Assembly: GCA_948567375.1 (NCBI GenBank)
Contig: OX419756.1
Span: forward strand, 59,994,552-60,058,551
From: Lunularia cruciata
Taxonomy: Eukaryota > Streptophyta > Marchantiopsida > Lunulariales > Lunulariaceae
Direction of reading: 5' to 3'
DNA length: 64,000 bases
Part shown: positions 22,865 to 33,006 of the stretch, piece after piece
How positions within the stretch are numbered: position 1 is the first letter of the stretch
Layout: each line of letters begins with the position of its first letter
Position numbers and translations under genes: made by a program
The notes under the pieces: generated by a model
Seen by the model: only the letters and a program-made list of their open reading frames with translations
What the model was told of the DNA's origin: nothing
The model's database searches: none

Positions 22865-23160
22865 TTGAGAGTGTGTGAGGTTTTGCCTTTTGACATCCTT
22901 GTGTTGGAAGGATGTGATGGTGTTGTTTGGAAGGATCATGTATGCAATTGTGCACCATGCCACCTCCCAAACATTGAAGGTACTATGGATCCAAGCTTGG
23001 CACTTGTGTGTGCAAGCTTGTGGTGTATGTTATGCGGCTCTTCTAGTGGAGCTATTACTATGTTAGTGTGTGATAGTTGTTTGAGAAGATGACATATAGT
23101 ATGTTTGACTCCTGTACTCATGGTGGTTCCTCAAGGACAATCATTATGTCCTAGATGCAA
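22865..23160 (+). pseudogene. G1 Pol C-terminus with PHD finger (unit A)
   Basis: After the integrase C-terminal region (VLEGCDGVVWKDHVCNCAPC, then a LPNIEGTMDPSLAL segment) the same frame runs into a complete C4HC3 array at 23024-23158. It reads C-ML-C, eleven residues, C-DS-C, four positions, H-IV-C, then C-PR-C. This spacing is that of a PHD finger, a reader of histone H3 tails. One TGA replaces the residue just before the His; unit B has Trp there. The PHD takes the place that chromodomains occupy in X, Y and the young element. Identification rests on Cys/His spacing and is fairly strong. Confidence 0.7.
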
Positions 23161-23225
23161 TTGACTTATAGCTAGATCACCCTTTATATGTATAGAATGT
23201 AGATAGTCAACTAATGATGGGGGCT

Positions 23226-23800
23226 TGATGCACCCGGCCTCTTGATCTTTGCCCATTATAGGGTATACCATATACTTGGAGTAGATGGCTTTTTGGAGTT
23301 AGAGGAACCTAAACCAGCTAGGGAGGTAATTGTGGCACTTTAGAATTCATGTATGATTTATGTGCGAGTTGTACTTCTATAGTGTATGATATTGACATGT
23401 ATGACTTATGTGTGAGTGATGCTTCTATGAGCTAGTATCTTATTGACTTGATCTCGGAGCTTGAATATCACGTCGGAATTTGACTTCAGAAATCTAGCTG
23501 TAGATGTAACAATGTTGCATATTGGAATATTGGATTTGATGAGATTCCATGCGCTAGTTGAAGGTTCACAGTGGAGAATTCTATTGCAGTGCAGTACAGA
23601 ATTCCAGCACAGAATTCCAGCAACCATGCAAGAAAAGGTCTGTATGAAATGAGCTATTTACCGCTCTTTTGTGTCGGTTCATCATGTATATATAAGTTCC
23701 ATTTCGTTGAGAGGGGTGATATTTGCGGAATATAAAGTTCACTATTCTCTGTAACATTGAATGTATGACATTTATGGAAAGCTCAAGAGATCGCTACGAA
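23226..23800 (+). repeat. Probable G1 3' LTR / terminal region (unit A)
   Basis: A G-rich tract (GATGGGGGC, polypurine-like) immediately precedes TGATGCACCCGG. The region ends where homology to unit B stops (23800). It has a TATATATAA box at 23687-23695 followed by GTTCC and is richer in CG than the coding part. No partner LTR was found upstream, so LTR identity is inferred. Confidence 0.45.
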
Positions 23801-25200
23801 TGAAACCAATTAAAGGTCGTCCGCAAAATGCCCAAACATACGTTAAACTCGCGTTAGAGGATGAATAGTCTGCCCTTGGCACTCGTGAAGTAGTTATTTC
23901 ACGAGTGAGACATATCTCACAAACACACCAGTTTGCTCAGATAACTCATCGTCGCCAGATTCGAGTTCTAAAGGAGATTAAAGTGATCGGAGCCGTCCAT
24001 ATTTTCTAACCTACTATTGGTTATGATCATTTTCCCATGGCAATTGTGATCTGACGCCACTTTATTTCTCTCATTTTATTTTGCGCCACGTCAGTTATTC
24101 ACGAGTTTATTTTACGTTACTTTTACTTTACGGATGACGTTAATATATGTACATACTTTGCTGACGACGTTAATATGTTTGAATCTCCCCATGTGTTAAA
24201 ACTCACGAACTATTTGCGCAGCTATTTTTCTATTGCTATATCCTTAGAAGTTCGTTTGGAAGAGGTGAGGTGCAGTATTATACAGTATTTGGTACAACGT
24301 AAAGAACTGATAGTATCGCGGATGGAAAGCAAAATTCTTCGAATGTGACTGAGGGAGTAACAGTTGGAGGGCAAGATTTTCTAGCTACTTTGAACCCGAC
24401 GATCGAGAAAAATACACGAAATAGCTTATAGCTTATTGCTTAAAATTTCTTCCAGACTTTACTTTTAGAATGCATGTTTACGCAATAATGCATCTAGTAT
24501 TGGTATTATTTGATAACATTATTTCTTATGGAACACATATTTTTCCACTATTGGTGGCCATGCATCAAGTAATGATTTGTATTTCCTCCAAAAGGACCTC
24601 CAGTTGATTTAACTAGAGCAAAAGCTAAATTACTAAAGTATTTAGTATTTAGTCACATATTTATGTTTTCTCCGAGAAAGCCAAAACGCAAGATCTAGAA
24701 CATTTTGAACCCCATTCCCATTGCAAGCGAAGCAATGACTGATCGGAACCCACGTGTTTGAAATAAAATGGCTGAGAGATCAAATGACTTGGCTTGGTTC
24801 TATTTGTAGAGGGTAGACACAATCCAATTCCAAGCAAAATCATGAAGTTAACGAAAATTTCTCGTAGAACCATGTCTGGATGTACAATAAAACCATCACA
24901 TCGAAACAACTGACTTCTCAACGAACCTTAGTCGTTATTATTAAAAGCAACTTCTAAACTCGTCCTATCTTCTGGTGGAAACATCTGAAGTTCGTGCGTC
25001 CAGTGCCGTTCGGAACTATAACACACTCTCACATGTATCAAGCAGGATGGAATCGTCAACCAGGATCCTTTGGAGGGAAGCATCCTTGGTTGAAAGGAAG
25101 AACACTTTCAAACGAGCCATATATAAATCTTGAAGTTCAGGAGGTAAGGTCTGCTCCCCAGCAGGGACGTTCACGGCCTCTGCACTTTGGCGAATGTTAC
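23801..25200. other. Intergenic stretch, partly duplicated
   Basis: 23801-24450 does not match unit B and shows no gene. From about 24470 homology with 62100 onward resumes. Short minus-strand frames at 24921-24661 and 25210-25016 are not conserved in frame in unit B, so I do not call them genes. Confidence 0.45.
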
Positions 25201-25224
25201 CTCTAAACAAACCTGAATTGTATT

Positions 25225-25450
25225 ACAGTGTACCGGGAAATTGCCAGAGCTGCATAGAAATATCCTACATATCCTACTGTTGGGTGAGGCCACGGGAGAT
25301 GACACAGGAAGCACTGGACCAAATAAGCTCCAATCGCACAACTGTGGTTGTAGCTCACAGGCTCAGCACCATTCGGCATGGCCGTTTCGATTGCTATGAT
25401 GAAATATGGACAAATTATCGAACGGGGAACCCATAGAGAACTTTTAAATA
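25225..25450 (+). pseudogene. ABCB transporter C-terminal NBD fossil (unit A)
   Basis: Pieces of the second nucleotide-binding domain of an ABCB (MDR/P-glycoprotein) transporter appear in order. These are EIARAA (after the signature), ILLLGEAT (Walker B region with D changed to G), QEALDQISSNRTTVVVAHRL (D-loop to H-loop), then after a 1-base frameshift MKYGQIIERGTHREL. The ALD of the usual DEATSALD is missing. The intact family exports substrates across membranes using ATP. Only about 70 residues remain, and the same frameshift region is present in unit B. Confidence 0.75.
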
Positions 25451-27709
25451 TGAGTTGTATGCATGCAAATCTGATTGTATTGCACTAGCATCGCCACACC
25501 CAACTGCCTGTAGACAGGTCCTTTGATACCTAGCTCTGCTTTATATATTTTAGTATGTATACCTCCTGCCCAACCTTACTTATTATGCATCTCCATTTCT
25601 CAGCAATAACAATTTAAGCGGAAGTAAATATTCAGTTATACACTTGAATCAACAGGACCTCACTGCAAGAAGCTAATGCTTCGGACTTTCTGTCTTGTTT
25701 CACCCTGTCAGTAAAGCTGCTGATAAATTTCATATATTGAGTGATGAATATGGAACCCGTTCGTTACTTTGGTTCTATACCCACGTAAGACTGGATATAG
25801 TGAACGAGGTATTAGAAACTGCAATTTCATGTCTGTACGAAGTCCAAGGCTCCGACAGTGGTACTTCTGGTACCTGTTGGTCTGGGTCGGCACCTTCTCA
25901 ACAGTGGTTCTTGATTTAATATAAAATAATTTATTCAACTCAAGTATATTCCAGTCTTAATCCATAATCACATTCCTCTTAGTTGAACCTTGTTGCATGT
26001 AGAACTTGGTGCTTGCTTCAGGTTATAAATAAGAACCGTACCTCTAACAGCTAAACTTTGCACAGATTATAAGAAAGATCTGAAACAGAAAAATTTCCAA
26101 GAATGGTGAACGAAAAGCTATTTGAACTCGGTGACATGTTTCTAGACGAGAGAACTCCTTGTAGAAATCACCTAGATCCACAACCGTTCTTCTAAGAGAT
26201 GAACTTACTCTCTGACATGTTTCTAGACGAGAGAACTCCCTGTAGGAATCACCTAGATCCACAATATTAACGGCTTATCCAACTGAGTATCATGAACATA
26301 ACAATATTATGTTAGACTCATGAAGTACCTATGACAAACTCGAGCATTTATGTCCTTATCTGATTATCTGTGGAAGCTGGGGCCATCATCCCCTCCATCT
26401 ATATATCAAGTCATTGATCTCATAGAACATTACACAGCATCCATCCCTCACAGCCAGGAAGACAAGAAAATAATTCCCTCATCTGTGTGACCAATACTTA
26501 TGACTTAATGATCACTTCAGCTTCGGCTGAGATATCAACATCACCAGCAGCTAATGTCCATTTTGCGTATCCAAGCCTTGATGACCACTGTTTTAACATT
26601 CAGATCATGAACAACTAAATGGATTGAATTGATAACTAGAGATCTAATCAAATTCGTATACTCAAATCAGGATAATATGAGAGTCTAAGCAACGCCTCCG
26701 AAAGGAATTAAAATAAATGTCGAAATCTGATTCGTTCAACCTACATACCTACTCCAGATCATTCTTCGGTGGAATGCTGTTCTGCTTGATCCCACCTGGG
26801 TCCCTCCCTGTCGGAACACTATCATATGTTCGGAAGGAAAACACATAGAGACCTTGGAGCGCGTTTAGGCGGACGTGAGAGAAAGATCTGGAAGGCCTCC
26901 GATCCACACATTCAACTGTATCATTTCACGTTAAGTGGATGCAAGGCATTCAAAGCATGGCCCACAATGACAATTATTACTCCAAAAAGCTCAATTTTCT
27001 CACAACATTGCACCTGGCCCACCGTTTGGTTTAAACCTTTGACCCTCCCTGCTTGACCCGTTAAACAGAGCAGTTCTCGCAAAAGCTTCGGGGCTGGGGT
27101 CCCTCAGTAAGATGTTGTGCTCTGAAGAAACTATCCTAAAAGTTCGGGACATGTGGAGGTTGATTACTCTACTCATACAGACTCGTAAGAGGTTGGAGAG
27201 CTGTACGAGCAGTTTAGCCATCTGAGTACCTTTGAGATCTGTCGTTTAGTTTCCCTTCAAGCTTGGCGACAAGTGTTGATATTCACAAGTTGGGCAATTG
27301 CAGGTTTTTTCCATGTCAACATCGTGTATCACAGTGGTTATCTTAATCCTAGATTGCCTGAGAGTTGAAGTCAGTTTCAATCATCAAGTGTACTTGAGTT
27401 ATGGGAAAAACTCCAATCTATATAAGTCGCGCATATGGCCCAAGCTCAAGCTCTAAAGACAACTTGCATCACCGCAAAACTGGGACTGGAAACTTACCTA
27501 GAAATCACCGCGAACTAATATGCAAGACAAATCCTCGTCACTATCATCACTCGTAAGATATGAGTGCGCATCTGTTATTCGTCTACAAGAGTCTGTAGAG
27601 CAGCAGCATCCCTTCCAGAACTGATGGATATTTGAATTCAACAGTCATGAGCACCTGCGTCTCTTGGGTATCATACATCAAATAAACTTACTGAACTTAC
27701 TACGGGTAC
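25451..27709. other. Intergenic stretch between ABCB fossil and HNL2
   Basis: No gene is supported. 25451-25760 is duplicated at the right edge of the window. A direct repeat lies at 26132-26265. The part next to 27709 should hold the 3' flank of HNL2; I cannot point to a polyadenylation site with confidence. Confidence 0.5.
26132..26265. repeat. Direct repeat, about 53 bp, period about 81
   Basis: Two copies (about 26132-26184 and 26213-26265) share TGACATGTTTCTAGACGAG and ATCACCTAGATCCACAA, with a few substitutions between them. Confidence 0.9.
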
Positions 27710-30026
27710 TCATTCTGCCGGTAAAGATTCTAGAATCCTCTCTATCCTTATGTATTTAAGAGTTGTTACCTGTAAAAGGTCAGGAAAATCTCTTATAGAC
27801 ACACACCCTTTGATCTCCAGTCTTTCTAGAAATGAGAGCTGTCCTATGGGAGCTGGTAAAATATTGACAGATACACAATCTTCAATAATTAATACTTTAA
27901 GAGACGAATACTGCAAAGGGTCAACCACAAGATTAATGGATAAAGATCTCTTTATCTCTAACTCTATTAAACTTTTAAGTTGTCCTAGGGAACCCGGTAT
28001 GATATCAAGAAACATACATCCTCCTATGACTAACTCTTGTAGAGATATAAGATCGAAAAGAAAATCAGGTAAGCTATGAAGTGACACACAACCTTGTACG
28101 CTAAACCGCGTAAGGGACTTGAGCTGTCCTCGAGAATTAGTGTTAGTCTGGTCATTGACGAGGGATACACAACCGTCGATTGTCAAGTCCCCTAACGATG
28201 TTAATTGCCCAAGCGAGTGGGGTATAGTCTTGAGAGAAAGACATCTGCCTATATACGACAAATCAAGAGATGCGAGTTCACCTAACGACTCGGGTAACTT
28301 TTCGAGGGACTTACAACTGCTAATTGTAAGACGCCGCAGATTAGTGAGTTGGCCTAAGGAGTCAGGCAGATGAGTCAGGTAATCACATTGTCCTAATGTT
28401 AATTCCCGGATTGCCGCAAGCAGTCCCAAAAAAACAGGAAGCTCCTTAAAGCGTCCACCTCTCAAGGTTAAGGTCCCAAGACCTTAACGTCGTCATCCCC
28501 GACACTTTGTGGTTCTAGTTTCTCTGTCTGCCCATGTTTCCTTTTAGTATCCTCAGGAACAACCGCACCTCCCATTGTTAAACGTTTCAGTCGTTTAAGT
28601 TGTCTTAACCAAGAGGGTGAACATTTAAAGGTTTCACATCCCCATAAATCCAAATAATCCAGACATGGAACTTGTCCTAACGATTGTGATAAAGCTTGAA
28701 ACCTAGGACAATTAGTTACTGATAATCTCTCTGCAGATTGATAAGCGTATTTCTCGGTTCGCCGGAGGATCCATATTCCCCCAGTTTAGGGTCTTCCCAC
28801 AAGTGTACCAAAGAATCGCACTCGTATACAGATATCTCCCGCAATGATTCGAGCTCACCAAAACTCTCCGGCAACATCGTTAGTTTGTGACACGACCGTA
28901 AAGAAACCTTCTTAAGGGATGCCAACTGCCCAATTGTGTGAGGCAGCATTTCCAAAGCAGGAAGCCCCTCTAACCACAAATTCTCGAGGGCACGCATACC
29001 GCAGACAGACTCACCTAGGCTCGCCAACCTCTTACAAGACTCTATATTTAGGGTTTTCAACCGTCGTAGGTCACAAAACGAATCATGCAGTCTCTTCAGA
29101 GCATCACATCTCGATAATTTTAATGTTTGGAGAGAAGACATAGCCCCGAAACTGTCCGGCAACTCTTTCAGTGCAGGAAGGTTTTCCATGGCCAATATTG
29201 TGAGAGAAGACATAGCACCGAAACTGTCCGGCAACTCTATCAGTGCAGGAAGGTTTTCCATGATCAATTCTGTGAGAAAAGACATAGCTCCGAAACTGTC
29301 CGGCAACTCTCTCAGTCCAGGAAGCTCTTTCATGGTCAATTTTGTGAGAGAAGCGAAAGCTCCAAAGCCATCTGGTAACCCTGACAGAGCAGGAAGATTC
29401 TCCAGGTGAAGTGTTGTGAGAGAATTTAGTTCATTTGAAACGTCTATTGGTTTTTGGGGCCAACTTTTGAAATTCAAGCAGTCCACTAACCTGAGGTGTC
29501 GCAACGATGCCAATTCCAAAGTTGAAGGTGGAAGCTCTGCTAGCTGCACATCTTGAAGATCCAATCGCTCCAAACATGGAAGAAGACCGAAATTTCGTGG
29601 TAATCTTGTCAGGTCCGTGGCATGAATCATCATAACTTTCAGATGAACCAATTCATGAATATTGCTTGGCAAAATAACACACGAACAATGATCGAAAATG
29701 AGAACAGCAAGTCGATGAAGGCCTTGGACATCCTGTTCCCGGATGGGCCAACAAGCTTCCTGTAACCAGCTATCTTTCCCCTCTTCTTTCGAACAATTAT
29801 TCATGTGGAGCATGCTGAGGGCCCAAGGGAACCGCAACGCATGATGCGAGTCGATCAAGTTCAGATCGCTAATTCTCAAAAGACGTAAACTTTCTAGCTT
29901 GGATAAACGCCCGTCAAAACAAGACGAATTCTTCTTGTGCAAGTTAGGTGCTCTCGTGACATTCACAGCCACAGAATCTGATATGCCCATGGATAGTACT
30001 TGGAGTTTATCGTTGGTAGTTGTACC
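27710..30026 (-). pseudogene. HNL2 leucine-rich-repeat region
   Basis: This is the LRR sensor part of the HNL2 receptor. The exon starts at 30026 after a GCAG acceptor and reads through at least 25 repeats of about 24 residues with the pattern LPDSFGAMSSLTEL or LPDSLGQLTNLRRL. The frame shifts by one base near 28740: the first frame stops at 28716, while the continuation ERLSVTNCPRFQAL is in another frame. It shifts again near 28475, before LTLRGGRFKELP. It ends ESLPAE at 27713. Three repeats near 29131-29346 are almost identical at DNA level. LRRs in NLRs recognise pathogen products or guard host proteins. Confidence 0.85.
29131..29346 (-). repeat. 72-bp tandem LRR units
   Basis: Three head-to-tail 72-bp units begin near 29131, 29203 and 29275, each encoding one 24-residue LRR (SFGAMS..LT.L.MENLPAL). 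They differ by a handful of bases, much less than other LRRs of the gene, which points to recent unit duplication or conversion. Confidence 0.92.
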
Positions 30027-30166
30027 CTGCACAATTACACGAAATGAGTAATCTACATGTACATCAGAAGAAAATATCAGGGCATGAATTTGAATGTAGT
30101 CTTCCAACCATGAATGTGACCTACACTTTGTGGTTCCTAAGAAGTATGGTCCAATATTCATCTTAC

Positions 30167-31255
30167 CTTGTACTTGGCCATAATATCCTCAACATCGCGG
30201 GCTTGCCAAACTCCTCTCCATGACTCCACATTTTCTTCTGGTTGTCTCGAGATCCGCTTTCCCAGATCCTTCAGTAGTCGATGTATGTAAGCTACGTGGT
30301 ATGAGCTTGGCCGTTCGCCAATCCGGATTTGTATGAGAGACCTCTGCACTAAGTTGCTCAAACTTAATTGTATTGACATTCCCCAGCGACTCTCTTTCCA
30401 AGCAGATTCAAACACAGTCACATCGTACTGGCGATGCACCATATCAAATGAAGCCAAGTCCAGAAATATGGCTTTCTCTTCCTCTCCTAAGCTGTCAAAA
30501 CTCACTTTGAGTTTTCCTCACAACCTGTCCTGTTTACTTCCATCTATGCATCCTGCTTCACGCAACCTACCGAGAGTGCTTTCCCAAATCTTTTCATCGT
30601 TCCGTCCACGTAAGGAACTGCCAATCACATCTAAAGTGAGGGGTAGCCCTTCGCACGTCTCCACAATCTGTTTCACCAACTCCTTGGGTATTGCTTCTAA
30701 GGCGGGACTTTGAACACGAGCTTTGAACAGTGTCAGCGCATCATCATGTGACAGGAAGGGGAGAACATGTTCTACAAAACCACTTCTATCCTTTTGAATG
30801 CGAGATATTAGTACCAAACGGCTACCTTCTCCGTAAGAGAGTCCGTTCAAGTAATTCATCATATCGGTCGAATCGTCACAGTCATCCAACATCAGCAGAA
30901 CTTTCCTTCCCTGTAATAGTTTCAATATCTCCCCCTCATCCTGCACCCTAATGCTAACTTGCTTCCCGCTGCCTTCGTACAAGTTTCCAACGACCAGTTT
31001 CCAGAAATCTTTCCGACTAGGAGTTTGTTGAGGGATTTCAACGAAACAGACATAGTCAAATTGGATTTGGATTTTCATCAGAACTTGTTTCGCAAGTGTC
31101 GATTTGCCTAAACCACCCATCCCTGCAAGCAGTATCTGCTTCGGTCCTGCCTCTGGCAACTTGAGCACTTCCATGAAGTCCCTAATACGATCTCCGAACT
31201 CGATTATCCCAACATGAAGCCCGAGATGATACAGTAAAGCTGCTTTTCTTGACTC
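30167..31255 (-). pseudogene. HNL2 NB-ARC exon, with in-frame TGA
   Basis: This is the nucleotide-binding switch domain of the receptor. The exon runs from an acceptor at 31255 (AAACCAG before GAGTCAAG) to a GTAAGA donor after 30167. It has a P-loop GMGGLGKST (about 31100-31125), kinase-2 VLLMLDD (about 30890), RNBS-B GSRLVLISR, GLPL, and an RNBS-D-like AIFLDLASF. The usual MHD is IHR (30278-30286). An in-frame TGA at 30516-30518 splits NB from ARC2; the frame otherwise continues without shift. A 140-bp intron (30166-30027) follows. NB-ARC identity is certain; function is doubtful because of the nonsense codon. Confidence 0.92.
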
Positions 31256-31462
31256 CTGGTTTGTGGAAAGTAGAAACAAAAATTAGGAAAAAAAAGGCAA
31301 GATATAAAATACAAAGGAAATGTGCTTGTTAGCAAACCGACGGAATTCCTGCAAATTTTCTCAATATCCAAAATGCCAAAGTATTTCACTACTGAATTCA
31401 ATTGACAATATTGACAAAATTCAGCAGTTGAAAGATGTCAGTTGTCATATTTCAGACCATAC

Positions 31463-31612
31463 CTCATCGTGACAGATAGGTTTTAGGAACTTGACCAGAT
31501 GTTGAAAACTGTCGGACGTTTTATCCTCTGGCTTGCAGGTAGTAAAATGGTCTACTCCTGGAATCGTACAAAACGTATCCATATCGACTCGAGCAGATGC
31601 TTCTTCAACCAA
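31463..31612 (-). pseudogene. HNL2 hydrolase C-terminal exon with catalytic His
   Basis: About 50 codons reading VEEASARVDMD, then IPGVDHFTTCKP and HLVKFLKP. This is the His-bearing end of a SERAC1-like alpha/beta-hydrolase. The donor (GAG/GTATGG at 31463) joins in phase 0 to the NB-ARC exon, so hydrolase and NB-ARC belong to one gene. The acceptor may be CTTCACAG (exon from 31612) or CGCAG further upstream (exon from 31649). The preceding hydrolase exon with oxyanion and nucleophile motifs is missing. Confidence 0.8.
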
Positions 31613-31675
31613 CTGTGAAGAGCGCCAAAAGGGAATGCCTTGGATGAGTACCCGTATCTGCGACAAATAAGGACA

Positions 31676-32771
31676 TTAACTATCTTGGTTAGTTAAAGTT
31701 CGTTCTGGAAGTTCTACATATTTGAGCAATGGTAGCACAAGCCGTTGGAAGAATGGGAGATCCACAACCCCCTTAGTAGGGAACCGAGAACATGCATATG
31801 AAGGGAAAGTATGAAAGTATGCAAATTGAATTGAAGTTGATCTAAACAAGGAATACATAACGAAATAAGCGGAACTGATAGAAAGCAAGAACCGAAATTG
31901 ATACATTTCATAAGAAGTACCCGCACAGAAATCGTATCATGTAATCAGAACAAGACAACCTGTTAGATTAGCAACATATTAAATCTGAAACAGAAAAAAG
32001 AGGAGAATCATCGAAGGAATAGGCAGATCCAATCGGAAATATACGAGAACATATAGCGAATAGGAAAGGAGTGGATGATATCTTGGCTGGTTGGACCAAA
32101 GCGTGACATATTTAAGAAAGGGGAGCAGAAGTCGTTCGAAGATCGGGGGGTTCCAGAACCTACTATGTATGGAACCGGGAACGTGCATGTGAAGTACATG
32201 CATGACCGAATGCAAATAGAAATGAATTCAATCTAAGCAAATGGAATGTAAGTGAATCTAACATTCCGAAGATATGCGGAAGTAAGGACGTAATTCATAC
32301 ATTTCATAAGTAGCACCTGCAGAGAACTGGTATACATCATGGAAGAAGAATCAAGACACAACAGATTAAAACTCTCAAATTGAAAGCAGAGAAAGACCAC
32401 GAAACAGAGACACATCGAGCATAAGCAGAACCTGCAGAGAACTAGTATCCATCATGAAAGAAGAATCAAGAAGCAACAAAATCTAAAATTGAAAGCAAAG
32501 GAAGACCATCAAACTGAGAAACATCGAGCAAAGGAGTAAGAGACAGCTTTAGTTGAGGATGGGTGGAGTGGCGCGAACTAGGAGCATAAGTAGCACCTGC
32601 AGAGAACTAGTATCCGTCATGGACGAAGAATCAAGACGCAACAGATTAAAATTCTGAAACTCAACTTAGAGGAAGACCATCAAACAGAGAACATCGAGAA
32701 AAGGACTAAAAGACAGAGCTTTAGTTGAGGATGGGTGGAATGGAGCAAACTGGAAGAAGAGTGGAGGGCGT
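31676..32771. repeat. Diverged tandem repeats where HNL2 exon 2 should be
   Basis: Two related units (about 31680-31930 and 32090-32320) each hold, on the minus strand, a PLLKYVEL or PFLKYVTL segment resembling PLLEYMELL of the HNL1 hydrolase. Three further units (about 32310, 32430 and 32590) share CACCTGCAGAGAACTAGTAT and AGAAGAATCAAGA words. No oxyanion or nucleophile motif is present. I infer fragments of lost hydrolase exon copies mixed with intron sequence. Confidence 0.5.
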
Positions 32772-32952
32772 TCAACTACAAAATCCAAAGTTTGATTCCA
32801 ACAAACTATGTCATAGTTTGCAAAGAGAACTCGAACCGAACAGTTGCTGTAATGATCAAAATATTGCGCCGAACTAGAACTTGAAGAGCTGATTTTATCA
32901 TCAGGGAAACATACACAATGATCTGTGTGCTTTTTCTCGTTGTAATACTCAC

Positions 32953-33006
32953 CCGTTTGCGAACAGAGAGAGCTGGTGTCATGGGCCTAGAACTTGAGGC
33001 CGCCAT
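32953..33006 (-). pseudogene. HNL2 exon 1, cut off from its hydrolase exon
   Basis: Encodes 18 residues starting MAASSSRPM, with one substitution (T to A) relative to HNL1 exon 1, and keeps the GTGAGT donor. Intron 1 follows down to TTGTAG at 32776. Only 4 bases of exon 2 remain before unrelated sequence begins at 32771. Whether it can still be spliced to 31612 is unknown. Confidence 0.75.

Larger units (their letters stand above)
6664..23800 (+). mobile_element. G1: degenerate Ty3/gypsy element with DNMT and PHD domains (unit A)
   Basis: This is a plus-strand gypsy-type fossil interrupted by elements X (11924-17461) and Y (17772-21919). Recognisable parts in order are Gag, CCHC knuckle, protease, a DNA methyltransferase-like domain, reverse transcriptase, RNase H, integrase, a PHD finger and a 3' end with a G-rich tract and a TATA-bearing terminal region. 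All coding parts carry many stops, very often TAG, plus frameshifts. No 5' LTR is recognised, so the left boundary is approximate. The copy in unit B is at about 37097-60953. Confidence 0.85.
1192..25760. repeat. Segmental duplication unit A
   Basis: The sequence matches 32772-64000 in the same order and orientation, with scattered substitutions and small indels. Homology starts 4 bases into HNL exon 2 and runs through exon 1, the upstream region, the G1/X/Y retrotransposon nest, and, after a divergent gap (about 23801-24450), the ABCB fossil. Differences from unit B: A has an extra stretch at about 5445-6662 and lacks the 6.6-kb chromovirus present in B. Confidence 0.95.

Noticed and set aside
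25016-25210. Minus-strand frame starting MFRGNIRQSAEAV as a gene
   Set aside because: Unit B has a 5-base indel that breaks the frame, and no domain is recognised.
27750-28373. Plus-strand open frames opposite the HNL2 LRR
   Set aside because: They are antisense shadows of the LRR repeats, which keep long stop-free antisense frames.
29127-29409. Plus-strand repeats encoding RRHSPETVRQL-like units
   Set aside because: Antisense reading of the 72-bp LRR units.
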